Shown: one piece after another, positions 1-6,387 of the stretch
Layout of the letters: each line of letters begins with the position of its first letter
Numbering within the stretch: position 1 is the first letter of the stretch
Assembly (NCBI GenBank): GCA_021809225.1
Contig: JAKBAL010000031.1
Coordinates: forward strand, 1 to 10,852
Source: Pseudomonadota bacterium
GTDB lineage: Bacteria > Pseudomonadota > Alphaproteobacteria > UBA9655
Length of the DNA stretch: 10,852 nt
Direction: 5' to 3'
The notes under the pieces: model-generated
What the model saw: the letters and a program-made list of their open reading frames with translations, nothing else
Databases searched by the model: none
What the model was told of the DNA's origin: nothing
Made by a program: the position numbers and the translations under genes

Positions 1-1792
1 GGGCAGCCATTTCTGCGGATGTGGCATAGGAAATACCCGTCATAACCGCTGCAATGGCCCCCGCAATGGCACGGCCTTCCTTGCTTCCATAGGGAATGCC
101 GGACGCCATCAAGAGGCCACCGATATTCGCATATCCCAGCCCTAAGGTACGGAATTCATAAGAAAGAAGAGCAATTTCTTTGGATGGGAATTGTGCCATC
201 ATCACAGAAATTTCAAGAGCAAGCGTCCACAATCTGACCCCATGTTCAAAGGCTGGCACATCAAAATGAAGGTCTCCTGCCTTTGCCTCTTTTCCTTGAT
301 GATTCATAAAAGCAACTAAGTTAAGAGAGGCTAGATTGCAAGCGGTGTCGTCCAAAAACATATATTCAGAGCAAGGGTTTGAAGCCCGAATACGCCCACT
401 TTGAGGGCAGGTATGCCATTCATTGATGGTGGTATCATACTGAAGCCCTGGATCAGCTGAGGCCCACGCCGCTTGACCAATCTGGTCCCATAGGTCTTGA
501 GCCTTTATCGTCTTATATGTTTTTCCATCTGTTCTGCGCAAAAGATCCCAGTCTTTATTTTCCATCACGGCATGAAGGAATTTATTCGTCACCCGCACAG
601 AGTTATTGGAATTTTGCCCAGAAACAGTCCGATAGGCTTCCGAATCCCAATCCGTGTCATATTCGGGAAAGTTCATGTCAGTATACCCAAGGCGTGCAAA
701 TTGAATGATACGTTGACAATAGTTTTCCGGGATCATCACGTCGCGGGCTTCTTTTAATGCCTTGTAAAGGATCGGATTTTCCCGTGGATTAAATCTCTCA
801 TCTCCTTGTCCTTCTTGACAAGCGGACAGAACGGCAGAAAGATGTTTTTTAGCGATCTTAGACCCTACAACAAGATTTAGGACTTTTTGCTCTTCAACAA
901 CCTTCCAATTCACATATTCTTCAACATCTGGGTGATCCACATCCACGACAACCATTTTGGCAGCCCGACGGGTTGTTCCCCCTGATTTAATAGCTCCTGC
1001 GGCTCGATCTCCAATTTTCAAAAAGCTCATCATGCCTGAAGAACGGCCTCCTCCAGAAAGGGATTCGCCTGAACCTCTTAAGTTTGAAAAGTTAGATCCT
1101 GTTCCAGAGCCATACTTGAAAAGGCGCGCTTCCCGCACCCATAAGTCCATAATCCCCCCCTCATTGACCAAATCATCACCAATGCTTTGAATAAAGCAAG
1201 CATGCGGCTGAGGATGTTCATAAGAAGAGGTTGAGATTTTCAACTCACCAGTTTTGTAATCAACAAAAGAATGACCTTGAGCCGGCCCATTGATGCCATA
1301 AGCCCAGTAAAGGCCTGTATTAAACCACTGAGGAGAGTTGGGCGCACACATCTGAGCGCACAGCATGTAGCGCATTTCATCATAATAAGCATGGGCATCC
1401 GCTTCCGTATCAAAATAACCGCCTTTGAAGCCCCAATAGGTCCAACATCCTGCCATGCGGTCAAACACTTGTTTGGCCGTCATTTCACTTCCATAATGTT
1501 CTTTTTCAGGCCATTTGGATAAGGCTTTCACATCAGCTTCTTTTCGCCAAAGCCATTCAGGAATTCCCTTTTCTTTGACTGATTTTAATGCCCGTGGAAC
1601 ACCAGCCTTCCGAAAATACTTTTGGGCTAAGACATCACAAGCCACTTGGGACCAAGAGACAGGAACCTCAATCCCTTCAAGATGAAAAACGATAGATCCA
1701 TCAGGATTACGAATTTCACTATCCGTTTTGCGGAATTCAAAAGAGCTATATGGATCGGTGCCTTCTTTTGTAAAATGGCGCGAAATTCTCAT
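1..1792 (-). CDS. nrdJ: Adenosylcobalamin-dependent (class II) ribonucleotide reductase, N-terminal half, cut by the left edge
   Basis: The gene encodes the enzyme that reduces ribonucleotides to deoxyribonucleotides in the cytoplasm, using adenosylcobalamin to make the thiyl radical. The frame is open without a stop from the ATG at 1792 to the window edge, giving 597 complete codons; alphaproteobacterial NrdJ is roughly twice this long, so the C-terminal half lies outside. The start MRISRHFTKEG and the following FRKTDSEIRNPDGS look typical for the family. An AGAGG ribosome-binding site sits 7 nt before the ATG; an upstream in-frame GTG (1813) is less likely. The catalytic core is visible: NPCSE at residues 472-476 (C474 is the expected thiyl-radical cysteine, E476 the general base), and C199 (HACFIQS) and C485 (DDTACNLASLNL) are the expected redox pair. 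Glycine-rich stretches such as GSGTGSNFSNLRGSGES are intact. It is divergent from the complex I subunit gene. Family assignment is firm; the B12 class follows from resemblance to alphaproteobacterial NrdJ. Confidence 0.95.
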   Translation of the reverse strand, partial: MRISRHFTKEGTDPYSSFEFRKTDSEIRNPDGSIVFHLEGIEVPVSWSQVACDVLAQKYFRKAGVPRALKSVKEKGIPEWLWRKEADVKALSKWPEKEHYGSEMTAKQVFDRMAGCWTYWGFKGGYFDTEADAHAYYDEMRYMLCAQMCAPNSPQWFNTGLYWAYGINGPAQGHSFVDYKTGELKISTSSYEHPQPHACFIQSIGDDLVNEGGIMDLWVREARLFKYGSGTGSNFSNLRGSGESLSGGGRSSGMMSFLKIGDRAAGAIKSGGTTRRAAKMVVVDVDHPDVEEYVNWKVVEEQKVLNLVVGSKIAKKHLSAVLSACQEGQGDERFNPRENPILYKALKEARDVMIPENYCQRIIQFARLGYTDMNFPEYDTDWDSEAYRTVSGQNSNNSVRVTNKFLHAVMENKDWDLLRRTDGKTYKTIKAQDLWDQIGQAAWASADPGLQYDTTINEWHTCPQSGRIRASNPCSEYMFLDDTACNLASLNLVAFMNHQGKEAKAGDLHFDVPAFEHGVRLWTLALEISVMMAQFPSKEIALLSYEFRTLGLGYANIGGLLMASGIPYGSKEGRAIAGAIAAVMTGISYATSAEMAA

Positions 1793-1849
1793 GAGGATGC
1801 CTCTTCTCACGTAAGGTGTTATAACTTGATATTGTCTTGAAACATGATC

Positions 1850-1877
1850 ACTATAGGATGTTAGATTAGAACGTCAA
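1850..1877 (-). promoter_or_regulatory. Predicted sigma70-type promoter of nrdJ
   Basis: Read on the minus strand, TTGACG (1877-1872, five of six consensus bases) is followed after 16 nt by TATAGT (1855-1850, five of six). This would start transcription near 1843 and leave a leader of about 50 nt before the nrdJ ATG at 1792. That leader is too short for a cobalamin riboswitch, and I see no B12-box sequence in it. It is the best promoter match in the spacer in this direction; no experiment supports it. Confidence 0.6.
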
Positions 1878-1958
1878 TCTCCTTTTTTTGCTTGACAACC
1901 TAAGTGTTTGAGAGAGCCTAAAACTGAAAAAGTTTACTCAATTTTTCTCATAACAAAA

Positions 1959-1986
1959 TTGAAAATGTGTTCCTTGCAGATATAAA
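1959..1986 (+). promoter_or_regulatory. Predicted promoter of the NDUFA12-like/mlaD unit
   Basis: TTGAAA at 1959-1964 is followed after 16 nt by TATAAA at 1981-1986, matching four and five of the six sigma70 consensus bases. Transcription would start near 1993, about 115 nt before the chosen start codon at 2109. The 7-bp inverted repeat at 1939-1961 runs into the -35 hexamer. Confidence 0.5.
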
Positions 1987-2108
1987 AAGTGTGTAACGTT
2001 TAAAAAATAATGATATCCAGGTAAAGTTAAAGAATAGACATTAAGTTCTTAAGTGTGGACAGATCCTTTTCAAAATGCCATAGTTTGGCGTTAGAAATGG
2101 AGCATAAC

Positions 2109-2477
2109 ATGTTATGGATAAAGCTTCTCACCTGGCTTAAGGGAGAGCTTGTGGGCCAAGATTCTTTTGGGAATTTATACTATCGAGAAAAGGGTCCCGA
2201 AAGCCTTAAGGAACGACGTTGGGTCATTTATAAAGGAATTTCTGAAGCGTCAAAGGTTCCTGCTGAATGGCATGGCTGGCTCCATCATACCTTTGAAGTA
2301 CCTACTCCTGTCTCTATGATTAAGAGGTGGCCTTGGGAAAAAAACCATCTTCCTAATCTTTCAGGAACGCCTTACGCTTACCGACCGCCTGGGCATTTTT
2401 TTGCTGGCGGAAAACGAACGCCAGCAACTGGAGATTATGAGGCCTGGCGTCCCCATGAGGTAAAAAATGAAAACTAA
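2109..2477 (+). CDS. NDUFA12-like (B17.2) supernumerary subunit of NADH:ubiquinone oxidoreductase
   Basis: This 122-residue protein matches the bacterial NDUFA12 family, a small accessory subunit on the peripheral arm of complex I shared by mitochondria and alphaproteobacteria. Recognisable blocks in order are WLKGELVGQDSFGNLYYR (9-26), RRWVIYKG (36-43), VPAEWHGWLHH (50-60), PNLSGTPYAYRPPG (82-95) and ATGDYEAWRP (106-115). I chose the ATG at 2109 because GGAG (2099-2102) lies 6 nt before it and family members begin only a few residues before the WLKGELVG block. The frame is open back to a GTG at 2055 and includes an ATG at 2097, but those extensions do not look family-like. The 3' end overlaps mlaD by 11 nt, so the two genes are translated from one message. 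This neighbour pair is common in alphaproteobacteria. No core nuo genes are present in the window. Confidence 0.92.
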   Translation: MLWIKLLTWLKGELVGQDSFGNLYYREKGPESLKERRWVIYKGISEASKVPAEWHGWLHHTFEVPTPVSMIKRWPWEKNHLPNLSGTPYAYRPPGHFFAGGKRTPATGDYEAWRPHEVKNEN

Positions 2478-2925
2478 TTTACTTGAAGTCGTAATGGGTG
2501 CAGTTGTTCTCCTCGTCTTCACTTTTGTCGTTATTTTTGCTTATTCAACCAGTCAGTGGAAACCTTCGGAAGGCTATGAAGTTATCGCAAGGTTTGACCG
2601 TATTGATGGCCTGATGAGAGGAAGTGATGTGCGCCTAAGCGGTGTAAAAGTTGGGACGATTAAAGACATTCACCTAGACCCGGCCACCTATCTTGCTGTT
2701 GTTCATGTCACAATCACACCAGAGGTTAAACTTCCCACAGACAGTGCTGCTGAAGTCGTCAGCGATGGCCTTTTGGGAGGGAAGTATTTAGCTCTTGTTC
2801 CCGGAGGGGAAGATGAAAACATCAGCCCAGGGGGAGAGATCATGCATACTCAAGCAGCGGTGAGCTTAGAGTCCCTTATTGGAAAATTTATTTTTAATGC
2901 TGAAGAAAAAAAAGAGAGTAAGTAG
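2467..2925 (+). CDS. mlaD: MlaD-like MCE-domain protein of outer-membrane lipid transport
   Basis: The 152-residue product is a periplasmic lipid-shuttling MCE protein anchored in the inner membrane. It has an N-terminal membrane helix (about residues 5-26) and one MCE domain (about 36-112) containing FDRIDGLMRGSDVRLSGVKVGTI and the block SDGLLGGKYLALVPGG. The C-terminal segment TQAAVSLESLIGKFIF is characteristic of MlaD. In Mla systems this protein forms a hexameric ring on the MlaFE ABC transporter and moves phospholipids between the two membranes. The ATG at 2467 lies inside the end of the preceding gene, with GAGG (2457-2460) 6 nt upstream. mlaE and mlaF are not adjacent, which fits alphaproteobacteria, where mlaD often sits apart from them beside the NDUFA12 gene. 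Length is close to that of small stand-alone MlaD proteins. No terminator hairpin with a T tract is evident after the stop. Confidence 0.92.
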   Translation: MKTNLLEVVMGAVVLLVFTFVVIFAYSTSQWKPSEGYEVIARFDRIDGLMRGSDVRLSGVKVGTIKDIHLDPATYLAVVHVTITPEVKLPTDSAAEVVSDGLLGGKYLALVPGGEDENISPGGEIMHTQAAVSLESLIGKFIFNAEEKKESK

Positions 2926-3132
2926 TTAATTGTTACTGTCAGACACCGCGTGGGAGAGGGGTGAGTATCAGTGATGAGCTGTCCACTTCCGAACCCCCAA
3001 AAAGGAAAGGTGGACGAATCGATCAAAATTATCTAAAAAATATGAGTAAATAAGATCATCCTACAACAATAGAATATAACAATTTATTCCTCCCCCCTCA
3101 TAAACGCGAAAGACAGGGTATATTCCAATGGG
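2926..3132. other. Spacer between mlaD and the first beta-barrel gene
   Basis: I see no gene in this 207-base stretch. It contains the imperfect inverted repeat at 2981-3015. A TATAAC hexamer at 3075-3080 could serve as a -10 for the downstream gene, but I find no good -35 partner. The segment about 2941-3020 is noticeably richer in G and C runs than the AT-rich sequence on either side, which suggests it has a different origin, possibly insertion-sequence debris. Confidence 0.5.
2981..3015. repeat. Imperfect inverted repeat, possible IS3/IS150-type remnant
   Basis: GTCCAC (2981-2986) pairs exactly with GTGGAC (3010-3015). Inside it TTCC (2987-2990) pairs with GGAA (3004-3007), leaving a two-base AG bulge and a 13-base loop with runs of C and A. 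No T tract follows, so this is not a standard Rho-independent terminator. The pattern of a GTCCA-like end beside a CCCCCAAAAAG run recalls the ends of IS150-group insertion sequences from memory; no transposase sequence is present. It might also be a simple RNA stem after mlaD. Confidence 0.35.
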
Positions 3133-3879
3133 ATGAGCCTTATTTTTGGAATCGTTTTCATTTTAAAATCCCAGCAATTGGCGCGCGCAGATGAATTTAG
3201 GGTTATTTCTCCTGAGCCTACTCCTTATGAGAATGTGAAGTTAAATTTACATTCAAACCTATTCCGCACAAAAAATGGAACAAAAGTAAATCTACCCGCC
3301 CTTGCAACAAATATTGGCCTTTTACCTGATGTTCAAATTCATACTCTATTGCCACGCGCCCGACTCTCAATACCTAAAGATAATACAACTCAGTATGGAT
3401 ATGGAGATACCCATGCAGGCCTTAAGTACCGCTTTATTCATGAGACAGGGTGGCGCCCTCAAGTCGCATTGTACCCCATCTTTTCACTTCCCACGGGAGA
3501 CTCATCAAAGGGCCTTGGAAATAGAACCTGGACAGGCAGGTTTCCTTTATGGATGCAAAAGAAATGGGGGGATTGGAAGCTTACCTGGGGTGGAGGTTAT
3601 GAAATCAACCCTGCAAAGAACCATTTCAATCATCTTTTTGGAGGCGTTTTGATCAGATGGCAAATAACGAAAAGCCTTTTGTTGGGCAATGAGGTGGCGG
3701 CAGAGGGGCCCAGAAGCCTGAATAATAGGTCCTATGTCCTATATAACTTTGGAGGACATTATAATTTTACACCGCAGACATCCCTTATTTTTAGCGCAGG
3801 ACATAGTTTTTACGGTGCAAAAAGGCTCATTGCTTACTTAGGTCTTGACTATACCTGGGGGCCTCCACCTCCGAAATAA
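3133..3879 (+). CDS. Putative outer-membrane beta-barrel protein, MetA-pathway 'transporter' type (copy 1)
   Basis: The 248-residue product resembles the outer-membrane proteins usually annotated as 'transporter' in the phenol-degradation MetA-pathway family (PF13557-like, from memory). It has a short N-terminal hydrophobic stretch with a likely signal-peptidase site at ARA|DEF (after residue 19), then alternating strand-like segments with blocks YGYGDT, FSLPTGDSSKGLGN, WGDWKLTWGGGYEIN, FGGVLIRWQITKSLLLGNE, NFGGHYNFTP and a C-terminal YLGLDYTWGP. It is homologous over its full length to the oppositely oriented gene at 3932-4678, and both have exactly 248 codons. The ATG at 3133 is the only usable start: the frame closes at a TAG (3070-3072) with no other ATG, GTG or TTG. 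There is no strong ribosome-binding site, and the signal peptide lacks a basic n-region before the hydrophobic core. Substrate is unknown; an outer-membrane location is inferred. Confidence 0.7.
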   Translation: MSLIFGIVFILKSQQLARADEFRVISPEPTPYENVKLNLHSNLFRTKNGTKVNLPALATNIGLLPDVQIHTLLPRARLSIPKDNTTQYGYGDTHAGLKYRFIHETGWRPQVALYPIFSLPTGDSSKGLGNRTWTGRFPLWMQKKWGDWKLTWGGGYEINPAKNHFNHLFGGVLIRWQITKSLLLGNEVAAEGPRSLNNRSYVLYNFGGHYNFTPQTSLIFSAGHSFYGAKRLIAYLGLDYTWGPPPPK

Positions 3880-3931
3880 TAGAGAGCCTATGTCAGGGGA
3901 GATGCACAATTACAGTATGTTACTTAAAATC

Positions 3932-4678
3932 TTATATTCCTGGACCCCAAGTTGTTCCAAATCCGAGATATCCTATGAGCGTTCTTGGTCCTGCGATTGT
4001 ATGGCCGCCGCTGAAGAGGATAAAATAGTTAGGGGTAAAATTGTATTGTCCCCCAAAATTACAAATTAAATGCTTTTTTTGAGTTAAATTCGCATTTCCT
4101 TGGGCAACAAATTCAATGCCTAATAAAAGCTTTTTTGTAATCTGATTTCTGATTAAAGGTCCTCCGTAAAAGTAATTAAATTGGTGTTTTGCAAGGTTTA
4201 TAACGTAAGTACCTCCTATCGAGACTTTCCAATTACCCCAATTTTTTTGTCCCACAAGCGGCAATCTTATGATCGCTTTGCCGTTACCAAGGCCTTGCTT
4301 TGAACTTCCTACGGGGAGTGTGAATTTAGGGAAAATAGCCGCTGAATACCCACTTTCCTTTATATCATTAAAAAAACGAAATTTTATCTCGGCGCGAGTG
4401 TCCCCATACCCATAATGATTAGATGATCCTTTCGGGGCCGAAAAACGCACAACAGGAAGAAAGAAACGTAGATGAGCATTGGGATCAACGCCAAGCCTCG
4501 ATTCAAGTGAAGGAAGTTCCACGTTGGAGCCATTTTTAGTTTTTGTATAGTTTACAAAAGGCGTAGACCACCAACTTTGGTAAGGTATAATATCAGTTGC
4601 ATCAAGAATAAATTCGTCTGCTAAAAGAACTCTTGGAGAGATGATCAAAAAAGTCAAAACCTTCAGTATAAAGTTCAA
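3932..4678 (-). CDS. Putative outer-membrane beta-barrel protein, MetA-pathway 'transporter' type (copy 2)
   Basis: This 248-residue paralogue of the gene at 3133-3879 carries a clearer signal peptide, with a lysine before a hydrophobic core and likely cleavage at LLA|DEF (after residue 20). Shared blocks are TKNG, YGYGDT, FTLPVGSSKQGLGNG, WGNWKVSIGGTYVIN, YGGPLIRNQITKKLLLG, NFGGQYNFTP and a final TWGP. The start is a TTG (4678-4676), supported by AGGAG (4692-4688 on the minus strand) 9 nt upstream; the frame closes at a TAG just beyond, and no ATG is available. It begins 18 nt after the end of the enoyl-CoA hydratase gene and its ribosome-binding site lies in that gap, so it is probably the last gene of the trxB-lysR-echA cluster. 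It converges on its paralogue, with 52 nt between stop codons and no terminator hairpin visible there. Function is unknown beyond a probable outer-membrane barrel. Confidence 0.72.
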   Translation of the reverse strand: MNFILKVLTFLIISPRVLLADEFILDATDIIPYQSWWSTPFVNYTKTKNGSNVELPSLESRLGVDPNAHLRFFLPVVRFSAPKGSSNHYGYGDTRAEIKFRFFNDIKESGYSAAIFPKFTLPVGSSKQGLGNGKAIIRLPLVGQKNWGNWKVSIGGTYVINLAKHQFNYFYGGPLIRNQITKKLLLGIEFVAQGNANLTQKKHLICNFGGQYNFTPNYFILFSGGHTIAGPRTLIGYLGFGTTWGPGI

Positions 4679-4687
4679 TAAAGTATA

Positions 4688-4692
4688 CTCCT
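4688..4692 (-). promoter_or_regulatory. Ribosome-binding site that decides the TTG start of the second barrel gene
   Basis: On the minus strand AGGAG lies 9 nt before the TTG at 4678. It falls between the stop of the hydratase gene and the barrel gene start. Without it the TTG would be hard to defend, because no ATG or GTG lies between the upstream stop and the signal-peptide region. Confidence 0.6.
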
Positions 4693-4696
4693 TTTT

Positions 4697-5473
4697 CTAC
4701 TTATCCTTAAAAACAGGAGCCCTTTTTTCAACAAAAGCCTTCATCCCTTCCTTCTGATCCTCAAGAGCAAAGGTTGATTGGAAAAGGCGCCGCTCGAATT
4801 TTAATCCTTCAGAAAGGGGCATTTCAAAAGAGCGGGCCACGGCTTCTTTAATCATCATCACAATGGGCAAAGAATAGGATGCAATTTTTTGAGCCACTTT
4901 CAAGGCCTCTTCCTTCAATTGAGCGTCTGGAACAATTCGACTCACAAGACCAGCTCGTTCGGCCTCGGGTGCATCCATCAGGCGACCTGTCAAACAAAGA
5001 TCCATGGCTTTTGATTTCCCAACAGCGCGAGGCAATCGCTGTGTTCCTCCCGCTCCCGGAATTGTTCCGAGGGTCACTTCTGGTTGAGCAAATTTGGCGG
5101 ATTTTGACGCAATAATGAAATCACACATCATCGCCATTTCACACCCCCCCCCTAAGGCATAACCGGAGACAGCCGCAATGATAGGTTTACGGCATGCTCT
5201 TATTTTTTCCCAGGTCTTGGTGATAAAATCCTCTAAATACGCATCCAGAAAAGTCTTATTTTGAATTTCTTTAATGTCAGCACCAGCTGCGAAAACTTTT
5301 TCAGAACCCATTAGAATCATACAATGAATCTTCGGATCTGTTTCACAAACCTCCAATACTTTCCCTAAATCTTGCATCAGCCCATCAGAGAGGGCATTTA
5401 ACGCATCAAGGCGATTGAGGGTGATAATCCCGACCCTTCCTATTTTTTCAAAAAGAACGAATTCATAAGTCAC
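4697..5473 (-). CDS. Enoyl-CoA hydratase (crotonase family)
   Basis: The 258-residue protein is a full-length crotonase-fold enzyme, expected to hydrate 2-trans-enoyl-CoA to 3-hydroxyacyl-CoA in the cytoplasm. AAGADIKE (62-69) and GYALGGGCEMAMMCD (104-118) form the CoA pocket and oxyanion hole. E112 and E132 (in AQPEVTLGTIPGAGGTQRL) correspond to the two catalytic glutamates of rat mitochondrial crotonase (Glu144 and Glu164), with the same 20-residue spacing, so hydratase activity is likely. The C-terminal FERRLFQSTFALEDQKEGMKAF segment is also typical. The start is a GTG at 5473 that overlaps the stop of the LysR gene (GTGA, 4 nt), with AGAGG 7 nt upstream. Nine consecutive G bases encode G108-G110. 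No other beta-oxidation gene is nearby, so the pathway (fatty acid, polyhydroxyalkanoate or amino-acid degradation) is open; the sequence looks closest to short-chain mitochondrial-type enoyl-CoA hydratase. Confidence 0.92.
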   Translation of the reverse strand: MTYEFVLFEKIGRVGIITLNRLDALNALSDGLMQDLGKVLEVCETDPKIHCMILMGSEKVFAAGADIKEIQNKTFLDAYLEDFITKTWEKIRACRKPIIAAVSGYALGGGCEMAMMCDFIIASKSAKFAQPEVTLGTIPGAGGTQRLPRAVGKSKAMDLCLTGRLMDAPEAERAGLVSRIVPDAQLKEEALKVAQKIASYSLPIVMMIKEAVARSFEMPLSEGLKFERRLFQSTFALEDQKEGMKAFVEKRAPVFKDK

Positions 5474-6381
5474 ACCCAGACCTCTTTTGTTTGTGCTTCT
5501 TCTTCCCGTGATTCTTCACTTAAAAATGTCCATAATTGTTTAATCCTTTTTGAATCTCTTAACTGACGAGAATATACAAAGTAAAAACGCACATGGGGAG
5601 TTTCAGTTTCTGGAAGGATTTGAACAAGCTTTTTACATTTTTTTGCAACATAGGATGGAAGACAAGCAATCCCACTTCCCTCTTCCACAGCTCGGGCAAT
5701 TCCATATAAGTTATTGATCGAAAGATAGGAATCTCGTTTCACGCCTGGAGGAGTCCCACAGGTTAAAAGCCAATTCACATCATCAAAAGGAAGCAAAGCC
5801 TTATCGCTAAAAATCACAAGTCGATGTTGATCAAGGTCTTCAGGTTTTAAGGGAATTCCAAATTTTAAAAGGTATTTGCGACTTGAATAAATGTAAAGAT
5901 GTCGACACAAAAGCTCTTGATAAATAAGATCCCTATCTTCTGTCACAGACGAGCTGATGGCTACATCTGATTCATAAGCCGTTAAGTCAACGGGGTTATC
6001 ACTCAACCTTAAGGTTAGGTGCGTTTCAGGATATTGGCCGAGAAACTTATGGAGACGGGGAGCGATCCAGGTCGTCCCAAATCCAACGGTCGCAGCAATT
6101 TTCAGAACTCCTTGAGAGGCTTTAATGTTTTCTGTGATTCTCGCGTGAACCATCGCAAGCTCCGAAAAGACATTGCGAGCTGCACGAAAGAGAAGTTCTC
6201 CTTGCTCAGTTAAAATGAGCCCCCGAGCATGGCGATGAAAAAGAGGAACGCCCATACGGTCTTCAAGATTACTAATCTGCCTACTGATGGCGGATTGACT
6301 GATCTCTAGACGAGATGCGGCCCGGGTAAAACTACCTGACTCTGCAACATTATAAAAAACCCTAAGCTTGTCCCAATCCAT
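5470..6381 (-). CDS. LysR-family transcriptional regulator
   Basis: The 303-residue protein has the usual LysR layout. The N-terminal winged helix-turn-helix (about 1-62) includes SGSFTRAASRLEISQSAISRQISNLEDRMGVPLFHR, and a linker helix follows. The effector-binding domain (about 88-295) contains GFGTTWIAPRLHKFLGQYPE and GIARAVEEGSGIACLPSYVAKK. LysR proteins bind DNA as tetramers and respond to small ligands; the ligand here cannot be told from sequence. The ATG at 6381 lies only 6 nt after the trxB stop, and the nearest purine-rich stretch (AGGGG, 6400-6396) is 14 nt away, so translation probably depends on coupling to trxB. Its 3' end overlaps the hydratase start by 4 nt. A LysR gene directly after trxB is a recurring alphaproteobacterial arrangement. 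Because it is cotranscribed with its neighbours and not divergent from a target, autoregulation from the distant 7336-7609 spacer is possible but unproven. Confidence 0.93.
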   Translation of the reverse strand: MDWDKLRVFYNVAESGSFTRAASRLEISQSAISRQISNLEDRMGVPLFHRHARGLILTEQGELLFRAARNVFSELAMVHARITENIKASQGVLKIAATVGFGTTWIAPRLHKFLGQYPETHLTLRLSDNPVDLTAYESDVAISSSVTEDRDLIYQELLCRHLYIYSSRKYLLKFGIPLKPEDLDQHRLVIFSDKALLPFDDVNWLLTCGTPPGVKRDSYLSINNLYGIARAVEEGSGIACLPSYVAKKCKKLVQILPETETPHVRFYFVYSRQLRDSKRIKQLWTFLSEESREEEAQTKEVWV

Positions 6382-6387
6382 CGTATT

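Larger units (their letters stand above)
1793..2108. other. Divergent spacer between nrdJ and the complex I subunit gene
   Basis: This 316-base AT-rich stretch has no convincing gene. It holds the minus-strand nrdJ promoter (1850-1877) and a plus-strand promoter candidate (1959-1986). A perfect TTGACA at 1892-1897 on the plus strand lacks a good -10 partner at normal spacing. Two small perfect inverted repeats lie just upstream of the plus-strand promoter: AAACT/AGTTT (1921-1925 and 1931-1935) and CAATTTT/AAAATTG (1939-1945 and 1955-1961). The second overlaps the -35 hexamer and could be an operator, although such AT-rich repeats also occur by chance. Confidence 0.6.

Noticed and set aside
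1240..1464. Minus-strand 74-codon frame inside nrdJ
   Set aside because: It is a shifted frame within the nrdJ coding strand, has no family features, and the nrdJ frame is intact over the same stretch.
497..1840. Several plus-strand reading frames of 60-86 codons (497-757, 517-708, 957-1190, 1271-1522, 1646-1840)
   Set aside because: They lie antisense to nrdJ, which is open and family-like on the minus strand throughout. Their products show no recognisable domain.
1793..1850. Cobalamin riboswitch ahead of nrdJ
   Set aside because: The leader from the predicted start is only about 50 nt and shows no B12-box-like sequence.
2055..2108. Longer N-terminus for the NDUFA12-like gene, starting at GTG 2055 or ATG 2097
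   Set aside because: The extra residues do not resemble the family, and the GGAG at 2099-2102 is correctly spaced only for the ATG at 2109.
3890..3900. An 11-base direct match (atgtcagggga) with 7395-7405, and a 10-base match (agagagccta, 3881-3890) with 1911-1920
   Set aside because: Matches of this length can arise by chance in an 11-kb window. They do not extend, and they do not flank a shared element.
3880..3931. Bidirectional terminator between the convergent barrel genes
   Set aside because: I looked for a stem with flanking A/T tracts in these 52 bases and found none.
3302..4069. Plus-strand frames at 3302-3652 and 3845-4069
   Set aside because: One is a shifted frame of the first barrel gene. 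The other runs antisense into the second barrel gene. Neither has a ribosome-binding site or family features.
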